Of a stretch of 64,000 nt of DNA, positions 25,780 to 33,991 are shown in pieces. The stretch lies in NCBI GenBank assembly GCA_020025535.1, contig JAHHRY010000002.1, positions 217,608 to 281,607 on the forward strand, read 5' to 3'. Position 1 is the stretch's first letter, and each line of letters opens with the position of its first letter. A program made the position numbers and the translations under genes. Source of the stretch: Oscillospiraceae bacterium. Lineage in GTDB: Bacteria > Bacillota > Clostridia > Oscillospirales > Oscillospiraceae. The notes under the pieces are model-generated. The model saw only the letters and a list, made by a program, of their open reading frames with translations. It did not search any database and had not been told where the DNA came from.

Positions 25780-27453
25780 ATGGCTGAAATCACCGAAAGC
25801 AAGAATTTCATCCACGCATTTATTGACGAAGATATTGCCGAAGGCGGACAGTTTGAAGGCATGACTGTTCACACCCGGTTTCCGCCGGAGCCTAACGGCT
25901 ATCTGCATATCGGTCACTGCAAAGCTCTGATCATCGACTTTGGAACCGCTGAAAAGTACGGTGGCATGTGCAACCTGCGTATGGACGACACCAACCCCAC
26001 CAAAGAGGATGTGGAGTTCGTCGACGCCATCCGGGAAGATATCCACTGGCTGGGCTTTGACTGGGGCGACCGTTTCTTCTACGGATCCGATTATTTTGAA
26101 AAAGACTACGAGTACGCTGTCGAACTCATCAAGAAGGGTCTGGCCTACGTCTGTGAGCTGACTCCCGAGCAGTTCAAGGAGTACCGCGGCGACCTGCAGC
26201 ATCCTGCCATCTCCCCCTACCGGGATCGTCCCATTGAGGAGAGTCTGGATCTGTTCCGCCGGATGAGAGAGGGCGAATTTGAGGACAACCGCTACACCCT
26301 GCGTGCCAAGATCGACCTGACTTCCGGCAACTTCAATATGCGTGACCCGGTTATCTACCGTATCCGCCATATGCATCATCACCGTCAGGGTGACAAGTGG
26401 TGCATCTACCCCATGTATGACTTTGCACACCCCATTCAGGACGCACTGGAAGGCATCACGCACTCCCTGTGCTCTCTGGAATTTGAGAATCACCGTGCTT
26501 TGTACAACTGGGTGGTCGAGCACGTTTCCGTGCCGCATCATCCCCGCCAGATTGAATTTGCCCGTTTGGGTATCGATCATACCGTACTGTCCAAGCGTAA
26601 ACTCAGAGCTCTGGTGGAAAACAACTATGTTTCCGGCTGGGATGATCCCCGTATGCCTACCCTGTGCGGTCTGCGGCGCCGTGGCTATACTCCCAAGTCT
26701 ATCCGCAACTTCTGCGACCGTGTGGGCGTAGCCAAATCCCCCAACACCATCGAGTTTGCCTTCCTGGAGCATTGCCTGCGTGAGGATCTGAACGAAACCG
26801 CCACCCGTGTAATGGCCGTTCTGAAGCCCATCAAGCTGACCATCACCAACTACCCCGAAGGCAAGTCCGAGATCTTCCAGGTAGAAAATAATTCTCTGGA
26901 CGAGTCCGCCGGCTACCGTGATGTCACCTTCTCCCGTAATCTGTGGATCGAAGCTGACGATTTCATGGAGGAAAAGGTGGGCAAGTTCTTCCGTATGTTC
27001 CCCGGAAACGAAGTTCGTCTGAAGGGCGCTTATGTTGTCAAATGCACCGGCTGCGTCAAGGACGAGAACGGCAATGTAGTTGAAGTTCTCTGCGAATATG
27101 ATCCCGAATCCCGCGGCGGTGATACCGCTGACGGACGCAAGGTCAAGTCCACCATTCACTGGGTGGACGCCGCCAACTGCTGCGATGCCGAGATTCGTCT
27201 GTACGATAATCTGTTTGACGATCCCGATCCCGATGCTGCCGGCAAGGATTTCCTGGCCTGCATGAATCCCCACTCTCTGGAGATTCTCTCCGACTGCAAG
27301 GTCGAAGCCAGCCTGAAGGATGCAAAGGCTCCTTCTTCCTTCCAGTTCATGCGTCAGGGCTATTTCTGCCCCGACTCCAAGGATTCTTCCCCTGAGCATC
27401 TGGTCTTCAACCGTTCCGTCAGCCTGAAGGACAGCTTCAAGCCCGGCAAATAA
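25780..27453 (+). CDS. glnS: Glutaminyl-tRNA synthetase
   Basis: A 557-residue class I synthetase charging tRNA-Gln. The HIGH motif is in PPEPNGYLHIGHCKALIID and the KMSKS-equivalent is VLSKRKL. The C-terminal beta-barrel anticodon domain is complete (near residues 340-550). The KMSKS region and the ITHSLCSLEFENHR segment fit GlnRS rather than GluRS. The start at 25780 follows AAAGAGAGGA. An in-frame upstream start at 25744 lies in the -10 box and is rejected. Many Gram-positives make Gln-tRNA through GatCAB instead. A true GlnRS indicates the direct route here. Confidence 0.97.
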   Translation: MAEITESKNFIHAFIDEDIAEGGQFEGMTVHTRFPPEPNGYLHIGHCKALIIDFGTAEKYGGMCNLRMDDTNPTKEDVEFVDAIREDIHWLGFDWGDRFFYGSDYFEKDYEYAVELIKKGLAYVCELTPEQFKEYRGDLQHPAISPYRDRPIEESLDLFRRMREGEFEDNRYTLRAKIDLTSGNFNMRDPVIYRIRHMHHHRQGDKWCIYPMYDFAHPIQDALEGITHSLCSLEFENHRALYNWVVEHVSVPHHPRQIEFARLGIDHTVLSKRKLRALVENNYVSGWDDPRMPTLCGLRRRGYTPKSIRNFCDRVGVAKSPNTIEFAFLEHCLREDLNETATRVMAVLKPIKLTITNYPEGKSEIFQVENNSLDESAGYRDVTFSRNLWIEADDFMEEKVGKFFRMFPGNEVRLKGAYVVKCTGCVKDENGNVVEVLCEYDPESRGGDTADGRKVKSTIHWVDAANCCDAEIRLYDNLFDDPDPDAAGKDFLACMNPHSLEILSDCKVEASLKDAKAPSSFQFMRQGYFCPDSKDSSPEHLVFNRSVSLKDSFKPGK

Positions 27454-27458
27454 GACTA

Positions 27459-27493
27459 AAAAGCAGCAGCCCGTTTAAAAGGCTGCTGCTTTT
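27459..27493 (+). terminator. Terminator after glnS
   Basis: AAAAGCAGCAGCC pairs with GGCTGCTGCTTTT around a 9-base loop, with the T run following on the plus strand. Confidence 0.9.
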
Positions 27494-27564
27494 ACTATGC
27501 CGATATCCGTTAAAACCACCGGCCGGACTCCCCGGCTTTTTCTCCGTCCGGCCGCACCATCCAA

Positions 27565-27601
27565 AAAAGAGCGAAGCTTGGTTTGCAAGCTTCGCTCTTT
27601 T
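27565..27601 (-). terminator. Terminator after the aldo/keto reductase
   Basis: AAAAGAGCGAAGCTTG pairs perfectly with CAAGCTTCGCTCTTTT around a 5-base loop, with T-rich sequence following on the minus strand. Between this and the glnS terminator lie ~70 GC-rich bases with CCGGCCG repeats and no gene. Confidence 0.88.
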
Positions 27602-27631
27602 CTTTCGATGGTTTAAAGCACTGTACCGAGC

Positions 27632-28639
27632 TTACTTTCCGAAAACCCGCTCGGCTTTTTTCAGCATCTGCCGGATGGGCAGATTGTAAGGACAACGTTC
27701 TTCACACACACCGCAGTTCACGCAGTCAGATGCGTGCTTGTCCATAGCCATATAACGGGCCGTTGCCCAGTCCTGCAGATTATACCGGCTATAATAGCCT
27801 TCCATCAGGAAAACACCGGAAATGGAAATACCGGCAGTACAGGGAGCGCAGTAATTACAGCGGCGGCAGAACTGGGTACCCAAGCTATCCCGAATCTGCT
27901 GCATCTGCTGCAGTTCGGTTTCTGTCAGAGGGCTGGTATCCGCGACAGCCGCCAGATTCTGCTCCAGCTCCGCCGGATCTGCCATACCGGGAATAACCAC
28001 GGAAACATTGGGGTTTGCACCAATGAAACGCAGAGCCAGTGTGGCATTATCAATGGCGCCACCTGCCAGAGGCTTCATGACGATAAAGCCAATATTCTTT
28101 TCGGCACACTTGGCGATCAGGTCCTCTGCCTGCGTTTCAACGATATTATACGGGAACATGATGGTTTCCACCCAGTCAAAATCCAGGGCTTTCTTAAAGA
28201 GATCTGCAGAATGCAGCGTCAAGCCAATGTGGCCGATTTTACCGGCAGCCTTAGCTTCCTTCAGAGCTTCCAGCGCACCGCCGGGGGCCATCACCTGCTC
28301 CAGCTGGGCTTCACTGGGATTATGTACCTGATAAAGGTCAATGTAATCGGTACGAAGATTGTGCAGGCTGGTTTCAATGTCCTTCAGCATACCCGCTTTG
28401 TTCCGTGCCATACTCTTCGTCGCCAGGACGAAATGCTGGCGGATGCCTTCCAGTGCTTCGCCGAGATACTCTTCGCTGACGGTATATCCACGGGCTGTAT
28501 CAATATAATTGACACCTGCATCCATCAGCTGATGCATCAGCACCTTCGTGCCTGTCGCATCGATTCTTTGGATTGGAATACCGCCAAAACCCATAGCAGA
28601 AATCTTTAGACCTGTTTTTCCTAGTACTTTGTACTCCAC
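27632..28639 (-). CDS. Aldo/keto reductase with ferredoxin-type 4Fe-4S domain
   Basis: A 335-residue protein. The N-terminal two thirds form an aldo/keto reductase barrel (MGFGGIPIQRI, NYIDTARGYTVSEEYLG with the catalytic Asp and Tyr, and SVVIPGM). The C-terminal part has CRRCNYCAPC near residue 258 and a classical CVNCGVCEERCPYNLPI near the end, giving iron-sulfur cluster binding. This architecture is common in anaerobes, but substrates are generally unknown. It is 15 bases after rex on the same transcript, so its expression is likely tied to the NADH/NAD ratio. Substrate and partners cannot be read from the sequence. Confidence 0.93.
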   Translation of the reverse strand: MEYKVLGKTGLKISAMGFGGIPIQRIDATGTKVLMHQLMDAGVNYIDTARGYTVSEEYLGEALEGIRQHFVLATKSMARNKAGMLKDIETSLHNLRTDYIDLYQVHNPSEAQLEQVMAPGGALEALKEAKAAGKIGHIGLTLHSADLFKKALDFDWVETIMFPYNIVETQAEDLIAKCAEKNIGFIVMKPLAGGAIDNATLALRFIGANPNVSVVIPGMADPAELEQNLAAVADTSPLTETELQQMQQIRDSLGTQFCRRCNYCAPCTAGISISGVFLMEGYYSRYNLQDWATARYMAMDKHASDCVNCGVCEERCPYNLPIRQMLKKAERVFGK

Positions 28640-28654
28640 GAAATGTCTCTCCCC

Positions 28655-29293
28655 TTATTTTTTCTCTTTCATTTGCGCCTGCAAATGCATGCTTAACACA
28701 GCCAGGGATGTTGCCATATTCTCATTCTGCACAAGAATATGACTGGGAACATCCAAATGGGTAGGAGCGAAGTTCCAGATTGCCTTGATTCCGCTGGCAA
28801 TCAGCTGATCGCACACACTCTGAGCGTGAACAGCCGGAACGGTAATGATACCCATACGCACTTTATTGCTCTTACAAAAGCTTTCCAGCTTATCCATCGT
28901 GAGAACCGGCTTGCCGGAATCCGTAACCGTTACGGCAGGTGCTGCATCGAATGCCGCCAGAATATTCAGGCCGTAGTCATCAAAACCGCTGTACCCAAGC
29001 AGTGCCAGACCCAGTTTGCCTGCACCGATCAAAACAGCGTCGTTGGTATTGTCGTATCCCAAAAACTGCTCAATATCGTCAATCAGGCTCTCCCGCAGAT
29101 AGCCGATTTTAGGGCGTCCGCCGTCGGACACCATGGCAAGGTCCTTACGCACCTGTACCTCTCCCATGCCCAGAGCATTGGCTAAGGCCGTAGCCGAAAT
29201 ATAGGCATTTGTTTCATTAGAGAGAGTTTTGAGATATGCCAAATATCCGGGCAGACGCTTCAGCACGGATTTGGAAATTTCTTTGCGTTCCAT
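28655..29293 (-). CDS. rex: Redox-sensing repressor Rex
   Basis: A 212-residue NADH-sensing repressor. The N-terminal winged helix includes SKSVLKRLPGYLAYLKTL and the recognition part GMGEVQVRKDLAMVS. The Rossmann domain contains the nucleotide loop LIGAGKLGLALLGY, and the C-terminal helix swaps between monomers. The chosen ATG at 29293 follows TGAGG. Earlier in-frame ATGs at 29326 and nearby have no good site and would lengthen the protein beyond the family norm. Rex represses fermentative and redox genes when NADH is low. It is co-transcribed with an aldo/keto reductase, which may be a target. Confidence 0.95.
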   Translation of the reverse strand: MERKEISKSVLKRLPGYLAYLKTLSNETNAYISATALANALGMGEVQVRKDLAMVSDGGRPKIGYLRESLIDDIEQFLGYDNTNDAVLIGAGKLGLALLGYSGFDDYGLNILAAFDAAPAVTVTDSGKPVLTMDKLESFCKSNKVRMGIITVPAVHAQSVCDQLIASGIKAIWNFAPTHLDVPSHILVQNENMATSLAVLSMHLQAQMKEKK

Positions 29294-29348
29294 TGGTTTT
29301 TGCCTCATTTCATTCAACATGATCATTTATCGGTATAAATTCATATCG

Positions 29349-29377
29349 ATTCTATCATATCGAATTAAAGAATGCAA
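29349..29377 (-). promoter_or_regulatory. Promoter of rex-AKR with direct repeats
   Basis: TTGCAT at 29372-29377 and TAGAAT at 29349-29354 are separated by 17 bases. Two direct copies of TCGATATG (minus strand) occur at 29342-29349 and 29356-29363, the first touching the -10 box. They do not look like the TTGTGAA-type Rex site, so any operator role is open. Confidence 0.7.
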
Positions 29378-29385
29378 GAATAAAT

Positions 29386-30096
29386 TTACGCACAGCTGGT
29401 CTGGCGAATAATCTCCTTTCGCAGCCGCATCATAATTCGTTTCTCCAGACGGGAAATATAGGATTGAGAAATCCCCATTTTCTGTGCCACTTCTTTCTGC
29501 GTCAGCTCATGGCCTCCCTGAAGGCCGAAACGCATATTGACGATTTCCCTTTCCCGGTCCGAAAGCTGCAGAAGTGCCTGACGAAGGATGCAGATATCCA
29601 CATCATCCTCCAGAGGGCGCATGATCATATCTTCATCCGTTCCCAGTATATCCGACAGCAGCAGCTCATTGCCATCGTAATCCATATTTATAGGCTCATC
29701 CAGAGAAATTTCCGCCTTTTGTCCGGAAATCTTGCGAATATGCATCAGTATTTCGTTTTCGATGCACCGCGAAGCATAGGTAGCCAGCTTGATGTTTTTT
29801 TCCAGGCGATAGGTACTGATGCCTTTGATCAGACCAATGGTGCCAATGGAAATCAGGTCCTCAAGATTGACTCCTGTGTTTTCAAAGCGTCGGGCAATAT
29901 AGACCACAAGCCGAAGATTATGCTCAATCAGACACTGTTTAGCCTTCTCGTCACCTCGTTCCAGCGCCTGCAGGACTTCCATCTCTTCCTGTCCCTTCAG
30001 CGGAGGCGGCAGAACATCGCTGCCGCCTATGTAATATATGCTTTCCGGCTGTACAAAACCGATTTTTATGAGAAGTTCTAACATTTTTTCCTTCAT
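29386..30096 (-). CDS. sigE: Pro-sigma-E, mother-cell sporulation sigma factor
   Basis: A 236-residue sigma-70 family factor that drives early mother-cell transcription in sporulation. The hallmark YYIGGSDVLPPPL occurs at about residue 21. In B. subtilis the pro-peptide is cut just before YYIGG, so the pro-sequence here is about 20 residues, somewhat shorter. Region 2 is EDLISIGTIGLIKGISTY, and region 4 ends with GISQSYISRLEKRI. The start overlaps the spoIIGA stop (ATGA), the normal coupled arrangement. sigG, which often follows, is not here; rex follows instead. Confidence 0.97.
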   Translation of the reverse strand: MKEKMLELLIKIGFVQPESIYYIGGSDVLPPPLKGQEEMEVLQALERGDEKAKQCLIEHNLRLVVYIARRFENTGVNLEDLISIGTIGLIKGISTYRLEKNIKLATYASRCIENEILMHIRKISGQKAEISLDEPINMDYDGNELLLSDILGTDEDMIMRPLEDDVDICILRQALLQLSDREREIVNMRFGLQGGHELTQKEVAQKMGISQSYISRLEKRIMMRLRKEIIRQTSCA

Positions 30097-30866
30097 GCCA
30101 TACCTCCTGCCAATGCCTGATAAGGTTTCCCCTGTCCAATTGTCTGAGGCGCAAACGCCACCAGCTGATCACTTTTTTTGCCGTTTACTGTCAGGCTGTC
30201 CACTTTCAGAGCCAGCAGCATTCCCGCCGGCTGCCCCACAGCGCTGTAGGGAACCAAGCGTAATCCCACATATTTTCCGGAGGCAATTGTTTCAATGGGA
30301 TGAGCCAGCTCATCGACCGTCAAAGAAAGAAGTTTGGCTCCCGCTGCCGCATCCGTCACCAGCACCGCCTTGCCGGTCAAGGGATCCCGAAGCGTGTTGC
30401 CGGTATCTTTCAGCGCCGTAAGCTGTACTGTCTTGCCGCCATGCTGAATGATAACATTCACGCACTCAGCATTTCCCGCTTTCCCGGGGAAACCGATCAT
30501 GCAGATCAAATACATTCCGGCTGCTGCCCGAACCAGATGCCAGAAGCTTCCGTCACCTAAGCCGTTTGCAATTCCTCCCAATGCCATGCTCAAAAACACA
30601 AACATCGCCCCCCTTTGTATTGCGCTTTTGTTCCACCCAAAAGCAATCATGGACATCAGTACCAAACTCACCATCCGCCACAGGGTATTGGCCATAAACA
30701 AGAACCCCGGCAGGATACATACAGCAGCGTAAGCACCTCCCAGCGCTGCTGCAAGCGCCGCCCTTTTTGCAGTCAGAGGATACCCGGACAGCCGATTTGT
30801 CCCCAAAATCAGCAAAAAGTCCACCAAAAAATTCAAGAGTGCCACCAGATCCACATATACCTTCAT
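30093..30866 (-). CDS. spoIIGA: SpoIIGA, pro-sigma-E processing aspartic protease
   Basis: A 257-residue membrane protein. About five hydrophobic helices fill the N-terminal half, and the C-terminal half is a retropepsin-like domain with the catalytic motif ALKDTGNTLRDPLTGK (Asp154). It cleaves pro-sigma-E in the sporulation septum when triggered by SpoIIR, whose gene is also in this window (46753-47361). It is shorter than the B. subtilis protein (309). The start at 30866 is set by AGGAGGTG, six bases upstream. An upstream in-frame alternative overlaps that site. Confidence 0.93.
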   Translation of the reverse strand: MKVYVDLVALLNFLVDFLLILGTNRLSGYPLTAKRAALAAALGGAYAAVCILPGFLFMANTLWRMVSLVLMSMIAFGWNKSAIQRGAMFVFLSMALGGIANGLGDGSFWHLVRAAAGMYLICMIGFPGKAGNAECVNVIIQHGGKTVQLTALKDTGNTLRDPLTGKAVLVTDAAAGAKLLSLTVDELAHPIETIASGKYVGLRLVPYSAVGQPAGMLLALKVDSLTVNGKKSDQLVAFAPQTIGQGKPYQALAGGMA

Positions 30867-30895
30867 ACCGCACCTCCTGTCCATGTGATGGCTTC

Positions 30896-30929
30896 AGTAT
30901 AATGCCGCCGCGCTAAAAAGTTGGTCGCA
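30896..30929 (-). promoter_or_regulatory. spoIIGA promoter with candidate Spo0A box
   Basis: TATACT at 30896-30901 is a good -10, but no -35 hexamer stands at 17 bases. In its place TTGGTCGCA at 30921-30929 (plus strand) matches the Spo0A box TTTGTCGAA at seven of nine bases. Spo0A-dependent spoIIG promoters of the family lack a normally spaced -35 and have 0A boxes there. The fit is suggestive only. Confidence 0.45.
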
Positions 30930-30999
30930 TCACCGTTCCGGTTTCTGCCGCAATTCCGTCACCCATTGGGGCATTCCTCCACCACCTACCTCAGGATAC

Positions 31000-31031
31000 A
31001 AAAAAACGGCAGCCAATTCACTCGGCTGCCG
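31000..31031 (-). terminator. Terminator after the DUF951 gene
   Basis: CGGCAGCC at 31007-31014 pairs with GGCTGCCG at 31024-31031, followed on the minus strand by seven T. It separates rarA-DUF951 from spoIIGA. Confidence 0.88.
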
Positions 31032-31036
31032 CATAT

Positions 31037-31231
31037 TCAGGTCGAAGGATTTTCCGGGCGCAGGACGGAACGGATATTTTTCTCGGCCTTGTGTCTCGGA
31101 ACCATCACCTCATGGCCGCAGGTCATGCACCTGATACGAAAATCCGCGCCGGTTCTCAGTACCAGCCATCGGTCTCCTCCGCAGGGATGGGCCTTCTTCA
31201 TAAGAAGCACGTCCCCTAAACGAATATCCAT
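31037..31231 (-). CDS. DUF951 family protein, 64 aa
   Basis: A 64-residue basic protein of the DUF951 family, widespread in Firmicutes. It begins MDIRLGDVLLMKKAHPCGGD, continues WLVLRTGADFRIRCMTCGHE with a CxxC pair, and ends in a basic tail. The Cys/His arrangement (HPCGG, CMTCGH) could hold a metal. An OB-like nucleic-acid-binding role has been suggested by its size and charge, but I know of no proven function. It lies 15 bases downstream of rarA and is probably co-transcribed with it. Confidence 0.88.
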   Translation of the reverse strand: MDIRLGDVLLMKKAHPCGGDRWLVLRTGADFRIRCMTCGHEVMVPRHKAEKNIRSVLRPENPST

Positions 31232-31246
31232 AGGTTCCCCTCCTGA

Positions 31247-32509
31247 TCACTTATTCTGAACGGCATCCCAATACTGCTTTGCTGCCTGCTCCAGCTTATT
31301 GGGACCGTACTCATAATAATGCTTCCCTGCCAGATCATCCGGCAGATATTGTTGTCTGACCCAGTGATTGGGGTAGTCGTGAGGATACAGGTATCCCTGT
31401 TCCCTTTCCATCGTATAGCTGTCTGCGTGCACATTCTGCAAATGCCGCGGAAAATCTCCCCCTTTTCCCCTGTTCACATCCGCAATTGCAGAATTGATCG
31501 CAAGGTACGCAGAATTGGACTTAGGGGAAGTCGCCATCAGCACGGCAGCATCTGCCAGCGGGATCCGCGCCTCCGGCATACCGATCATCAATGCCATATC
31601 CACACAGGACTTCACAATCGGAAGAACCTGGGGATAGGCCAGTCCGACATCCTCCGCCGCAATCACCATCAGGCGGCGGCAGGCAGACTGCATCTGCCCC
31701 GCTTCCAGAAGTCTCGCCAAATAATGCACCGATGCATCCGGGTCGGAACCTCGCACAGACTTTTGAAGAGCGGAGAGCAGATCATAGTAGTTATCTCCGT
31801 CCCGGTCAGCGCGCATGGCGCTTTTCTGAGAGACCGCTTTCGCATCTTCCAGCGTCATTGCCATACTGCCCCCGTCAGGCACACCTACAGAGAACAGAAC
31901 CTCCACCGCGTTCAACGCCTTGCGAAGATCCCCGCCGCAGGCACCGGCGATATACTCCAGAGCACCCTCCTCGGGTACCGCTTTCAGGCCAGTACGATTT
32001 TCCATAAATGCCACTGCACGATGGATTGCCTGCAGGGTAGCTTCCACGGAAATCTGCTTAAACTCAAAAATAGTCGAACGGCTCAGAATTGCATTGAATA
32101 CATAAAAATAGGGATTCTCCGTAGTGGAGGTAATCAGCGTAATTTTTCCGTTTTCAATATACTCAAGCAGGGACTGCTGCTGTTTTTTATTAAAGGACTG
32201 AATTTCATCCAGGTAAAGCAAAACACCATTGGGTGACATGAACGAATCCAGTTCTTCAAAAATATGCTTGATGTCCGCTGTGGAAGCCGTTGTTGCATTC
32301 AGCTTATAGAGTGTACGATTTGTCTTTTTGGCAATAATATTGGCAACCGTGGTCTTGCCTGTTCCGCTGGGGCCATAAAAAACCATGTTGGGAATATTCC
32401 CGGAATCAATCAGGCGGCGCAGGACTGCCCCTTTTCCTAAAATATGCTCCTGTCCGTAGACTTCGTCCAATGTCTGCGGCCGCAAAAGATCCGCCAAAGG
32501 CTGATACAT
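31247..32509 (-). CDS. rarA: Replication-associated recombination ATPase RarA/MgsA
   Basis: A 420-residue clamp-loader-like AAA+ ATPase that acts at stalled replication forks. Walker A is GPSGTGKTT (residues 46-54), Walker B is VLLYLDEIQSF, and the sensor 1 segment is ITSTTENPYF. The C-terminal tetramerisation region contains EDVGLAYPQVLPIVKSCVD and the typical YPHDYPNHWVRQQYLPD. The length is normal. It is the first gene of a short operon with the DUF951 gene. Confidence 0.96.
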   Translation of the reverse strand: MYQPLADLLRPQTLDEVYGQEHILGKGAVLRRLIDSGNIPNMVFYGPSGTGKTTVANIIAKKTNRTLYKLNATTASTADIKHIFEELDSFMSPNGVLLYLDEIQSFNKKQQQSLLEYIENGKITLITSTTENPYFYVFNAILSRSTIFEFKQISVEATLQAIHRAVAFMENRTGLKAVPEEGALEYIAGACGGDLRKALNAVEVLFSVGVPDGGSMAMTLEDAKAVSQKSAMRADRDGDNYYDLLSALQKSVRGSDPDASVHYLARLLEAGQMQSACRRLMVIAAEDVGLAYPQVLPIVKSCVDMALMIGMPEARIPLADAAVLMATSPKSNSAYLAINSAIADVNRGKGGDFPRHLQNVHADSYTMEREQGYLYPHDYPNHWVRQQYLPDDLAGKHYYEYGPNKLEQAAKQYWDAVQNK

Positions 32510-32554
32510 ACTACTCCCTCCGTCTGCTTGTTACATAGAAAAATCTTTCTTTTC

Positions 32555-32583
32555 ATCATATCATTCCTTTTTCTCCGCGTCAA
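32555..32583 (-). promoter_or_regulatory. Promoter of rarA
   Basis: TTGACG at 32578-32583 and TATGAT at 32555-32560 are separated by 17 bases. It is back to back with the pheS leader promoter. Confidence 0.78.
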
Positions 32584-32607
32584 GGGAATGAAAACAGGAA
32601 ATAATAC

Positions 32608-32636
32608 TTGCAATTTTAATTTCTGCATGCTATTAT
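32608..32636 (+). promoter_or_regulatory. Promoter of the pheST T-box leader
   Basis: TTGCAA at 32608-32613 and TATTAT at 32631-32636 are separated by 17 bases. Transcription would begin near 32643, giving a leader of nearly 300 bases. Confidence 0.8.
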
Positions 32637-32642
32637 TCTGGT

Positions 32643-32908
32643 GTATATGCAAATGTGATGAATGGGCCGCCTTATACCGGCAGCACCGTAAATAGCGAGA
32701 GCGGGATGGTGGAAGCCGCTTTGGTGTGGTATCGGGCTTTCTCCCGGGAGCAGCCGCCTGAAATAACAGTAGGGTGCGCCGGATGATTCCGTTAAAGATC
32801 AAAGGTGTGTCTGCACCGAAAAAGCTGCGCCGTTTCTGCGGCGAATTGCGGGTGGTACCGCGGAGGAAATCCTTCGTCCCGATTTTGGGGACGGAGGTTA
32901 TTTTTTTA
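32643..32908 (+). promoter_or_regulatory. T-box leader of pheST
   Basis: The T-box core TTGCGGGTGGTACCGCGG lies at 32846-32863. A terminator stem follows (TCCTTCGTCCC with GGGACGGAGG) and a T run up to 32908. A TTC triplet (Phe codon) at 32739-32741 sits 31 bases after GGTGGAAGCC, almost the same offset as the proposed GCC specifier of the alaS leader. I infer it reads uncharged tRNA-Phe. Confidence 0.93.
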
Positions 32909-32935
32909 TATATAACCTGTTAGGAGGAAGCAATA

Positions 32936-33979
32936 ATGAAACAACAACTGGAAAATATCCGGCTGCAGGCTCTGGCGGATCTGGATGCTGCCGACACCCC
33001 TGCTGCTCTGGAAGAGCTGCGGGTAAAGCTGCTGGGTAAAAAGGGTGATCTGACTGCCATTCTGAAGCAGATGGGCAAGCTCTCCCCTGAGGAGCGTCCT
33101 GTTATGGGCCAGATTGCCAACGCAGTCCGTGCCGACATCGAAGCCAAGCTGGAAGAACGCAAAACAGCTATCCACGCCGCCGCTCTGGAGGCGAAGCTGG
33201 CAAGCGAAGCTCTGGATGTCACGATTGCCGGTGAATCCTATACCATCGGTCACCAGCACCCCATGAATCAGGTGCTGCAGGAGATCAAGGATATCTTTGT
33301 GGGCATGGGCTACAAAATCGTGGACGGCCCCGAAATCGAACTGGCAAGCTACAACTTCACCCGTCTGAATATCGAGGAAGGTCATCCTTCCCGTGACCGC
33401 AGCGATACTTTCTATTTTAATGACGACGACTCCGTCCTGCTGCGTACCCAGACCAGCCCCATGCAGATCCGTGCCATGGAAATTTCCGATCCTCCTATCT
33501 GCATTCTGGCGCCCGGCCGTGTGTTCCGTAAGGACGAAGCCGATGCCACCCACTCCCCCATGTTCCATCAGATCGAAGGCCTGGTCGTAGGTGACAATAT
33601 CACCATGGGTGACCTGAAGGGCGCTCTGGTAAATCTGATGAAGCGGATCTATGGTCAGGATGCCATTATGCGCTTCCGTCCTCATCACTTCCCCTTCACC
33701 GAGCCCAGCTGCGAAATGGATATGCAGTGCCACAAGTGCCACGGCACCGGCGAGGTAGACGGTCAGGTCTGCTCCACCTGCCACGGCGAAGGCTGGATTG
33801 AACTGCTGGGTGCCGGCATGGTTCATCCCGTCGTTCTGAAGAACTGCGGTATTGATCCCGAAAAGTACTCCGGCTTTGCCTTCGGCATGGGTCTGGAGCG
33901 TATGGCCATGGGCCGTCTTCGCATCAATGACCTGCGTCTGATTTTTGACAACGACGTACGGTTCCTGAATCAGTTCTAA
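32936..33979 (+). CDS. pheS: Phenylalanyl-tRNA synthetase alpha subunit
   Basis: A 347-residue alpha subunit of the heterotetrameric PheRS. The N-terminal coiled coil (about 1-85) binds tRNA-Phe. The class II catalytic core shows HPMNQVLQEIKDIFVGMGY, the Phe pocket region FRKDEADATHSPMFHQIEG, and motif 3 GFAFGMGLERMAMGR. A CxxC..CxxC insert (MQCHKCHGTGEVDGQVCSTC) sits near residue 263, an unusual zinc-ribbon-like addition compared with many PheS proteins. It starts after GGAGG and is followed by pheT 12 bases later. Confidence 0.97.
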   Translation: MKQQLENIRLQALADLDAADTPAALEELRVKLLGKKGDLTAILKQMGKLSPEERPVMGQIANAVRADIEAKLEERKTAIHAAALEAKLASEALDVTIAGESYTIGHQHPMNQVLQEIKDIFVGMGYKIVDGPEIELASYNFTRLNIEEGHPSRDRSDTFYFNDDDSVLLRTQTSPMQIRAMEISDPPICILAPGRVFRKDEADATHSPMFHQIEGLVVGDNITMGDLKGALVNLMKRIYGQDAIMRFRPHHFPFTEPSCEMDMQCHKCHGTGEVDGQVCSTCHGEGWIELLGAGMVHPVVLKNCGIDPEKYSGFAFGMGLERMAMGRLRINDLRLIFDNDVRFLNQF

Positions 33980-33991
33980 GGAGGGATAAAC

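Noticed and set aside
25759..27399. A 546-codon minus-strand frame opposite glnS
   Set aside because: Glutaminyl-tRNA synthetase is certain on the plus strand, so this is a mirror frame.
32643..32908. The folded pheS leader considered as a tRNA gene
   Set aside because: No cloverleaf or T-arm GTTCGA; the T-box core explains the structure. I found no tRNA or rRNA gene in the window.
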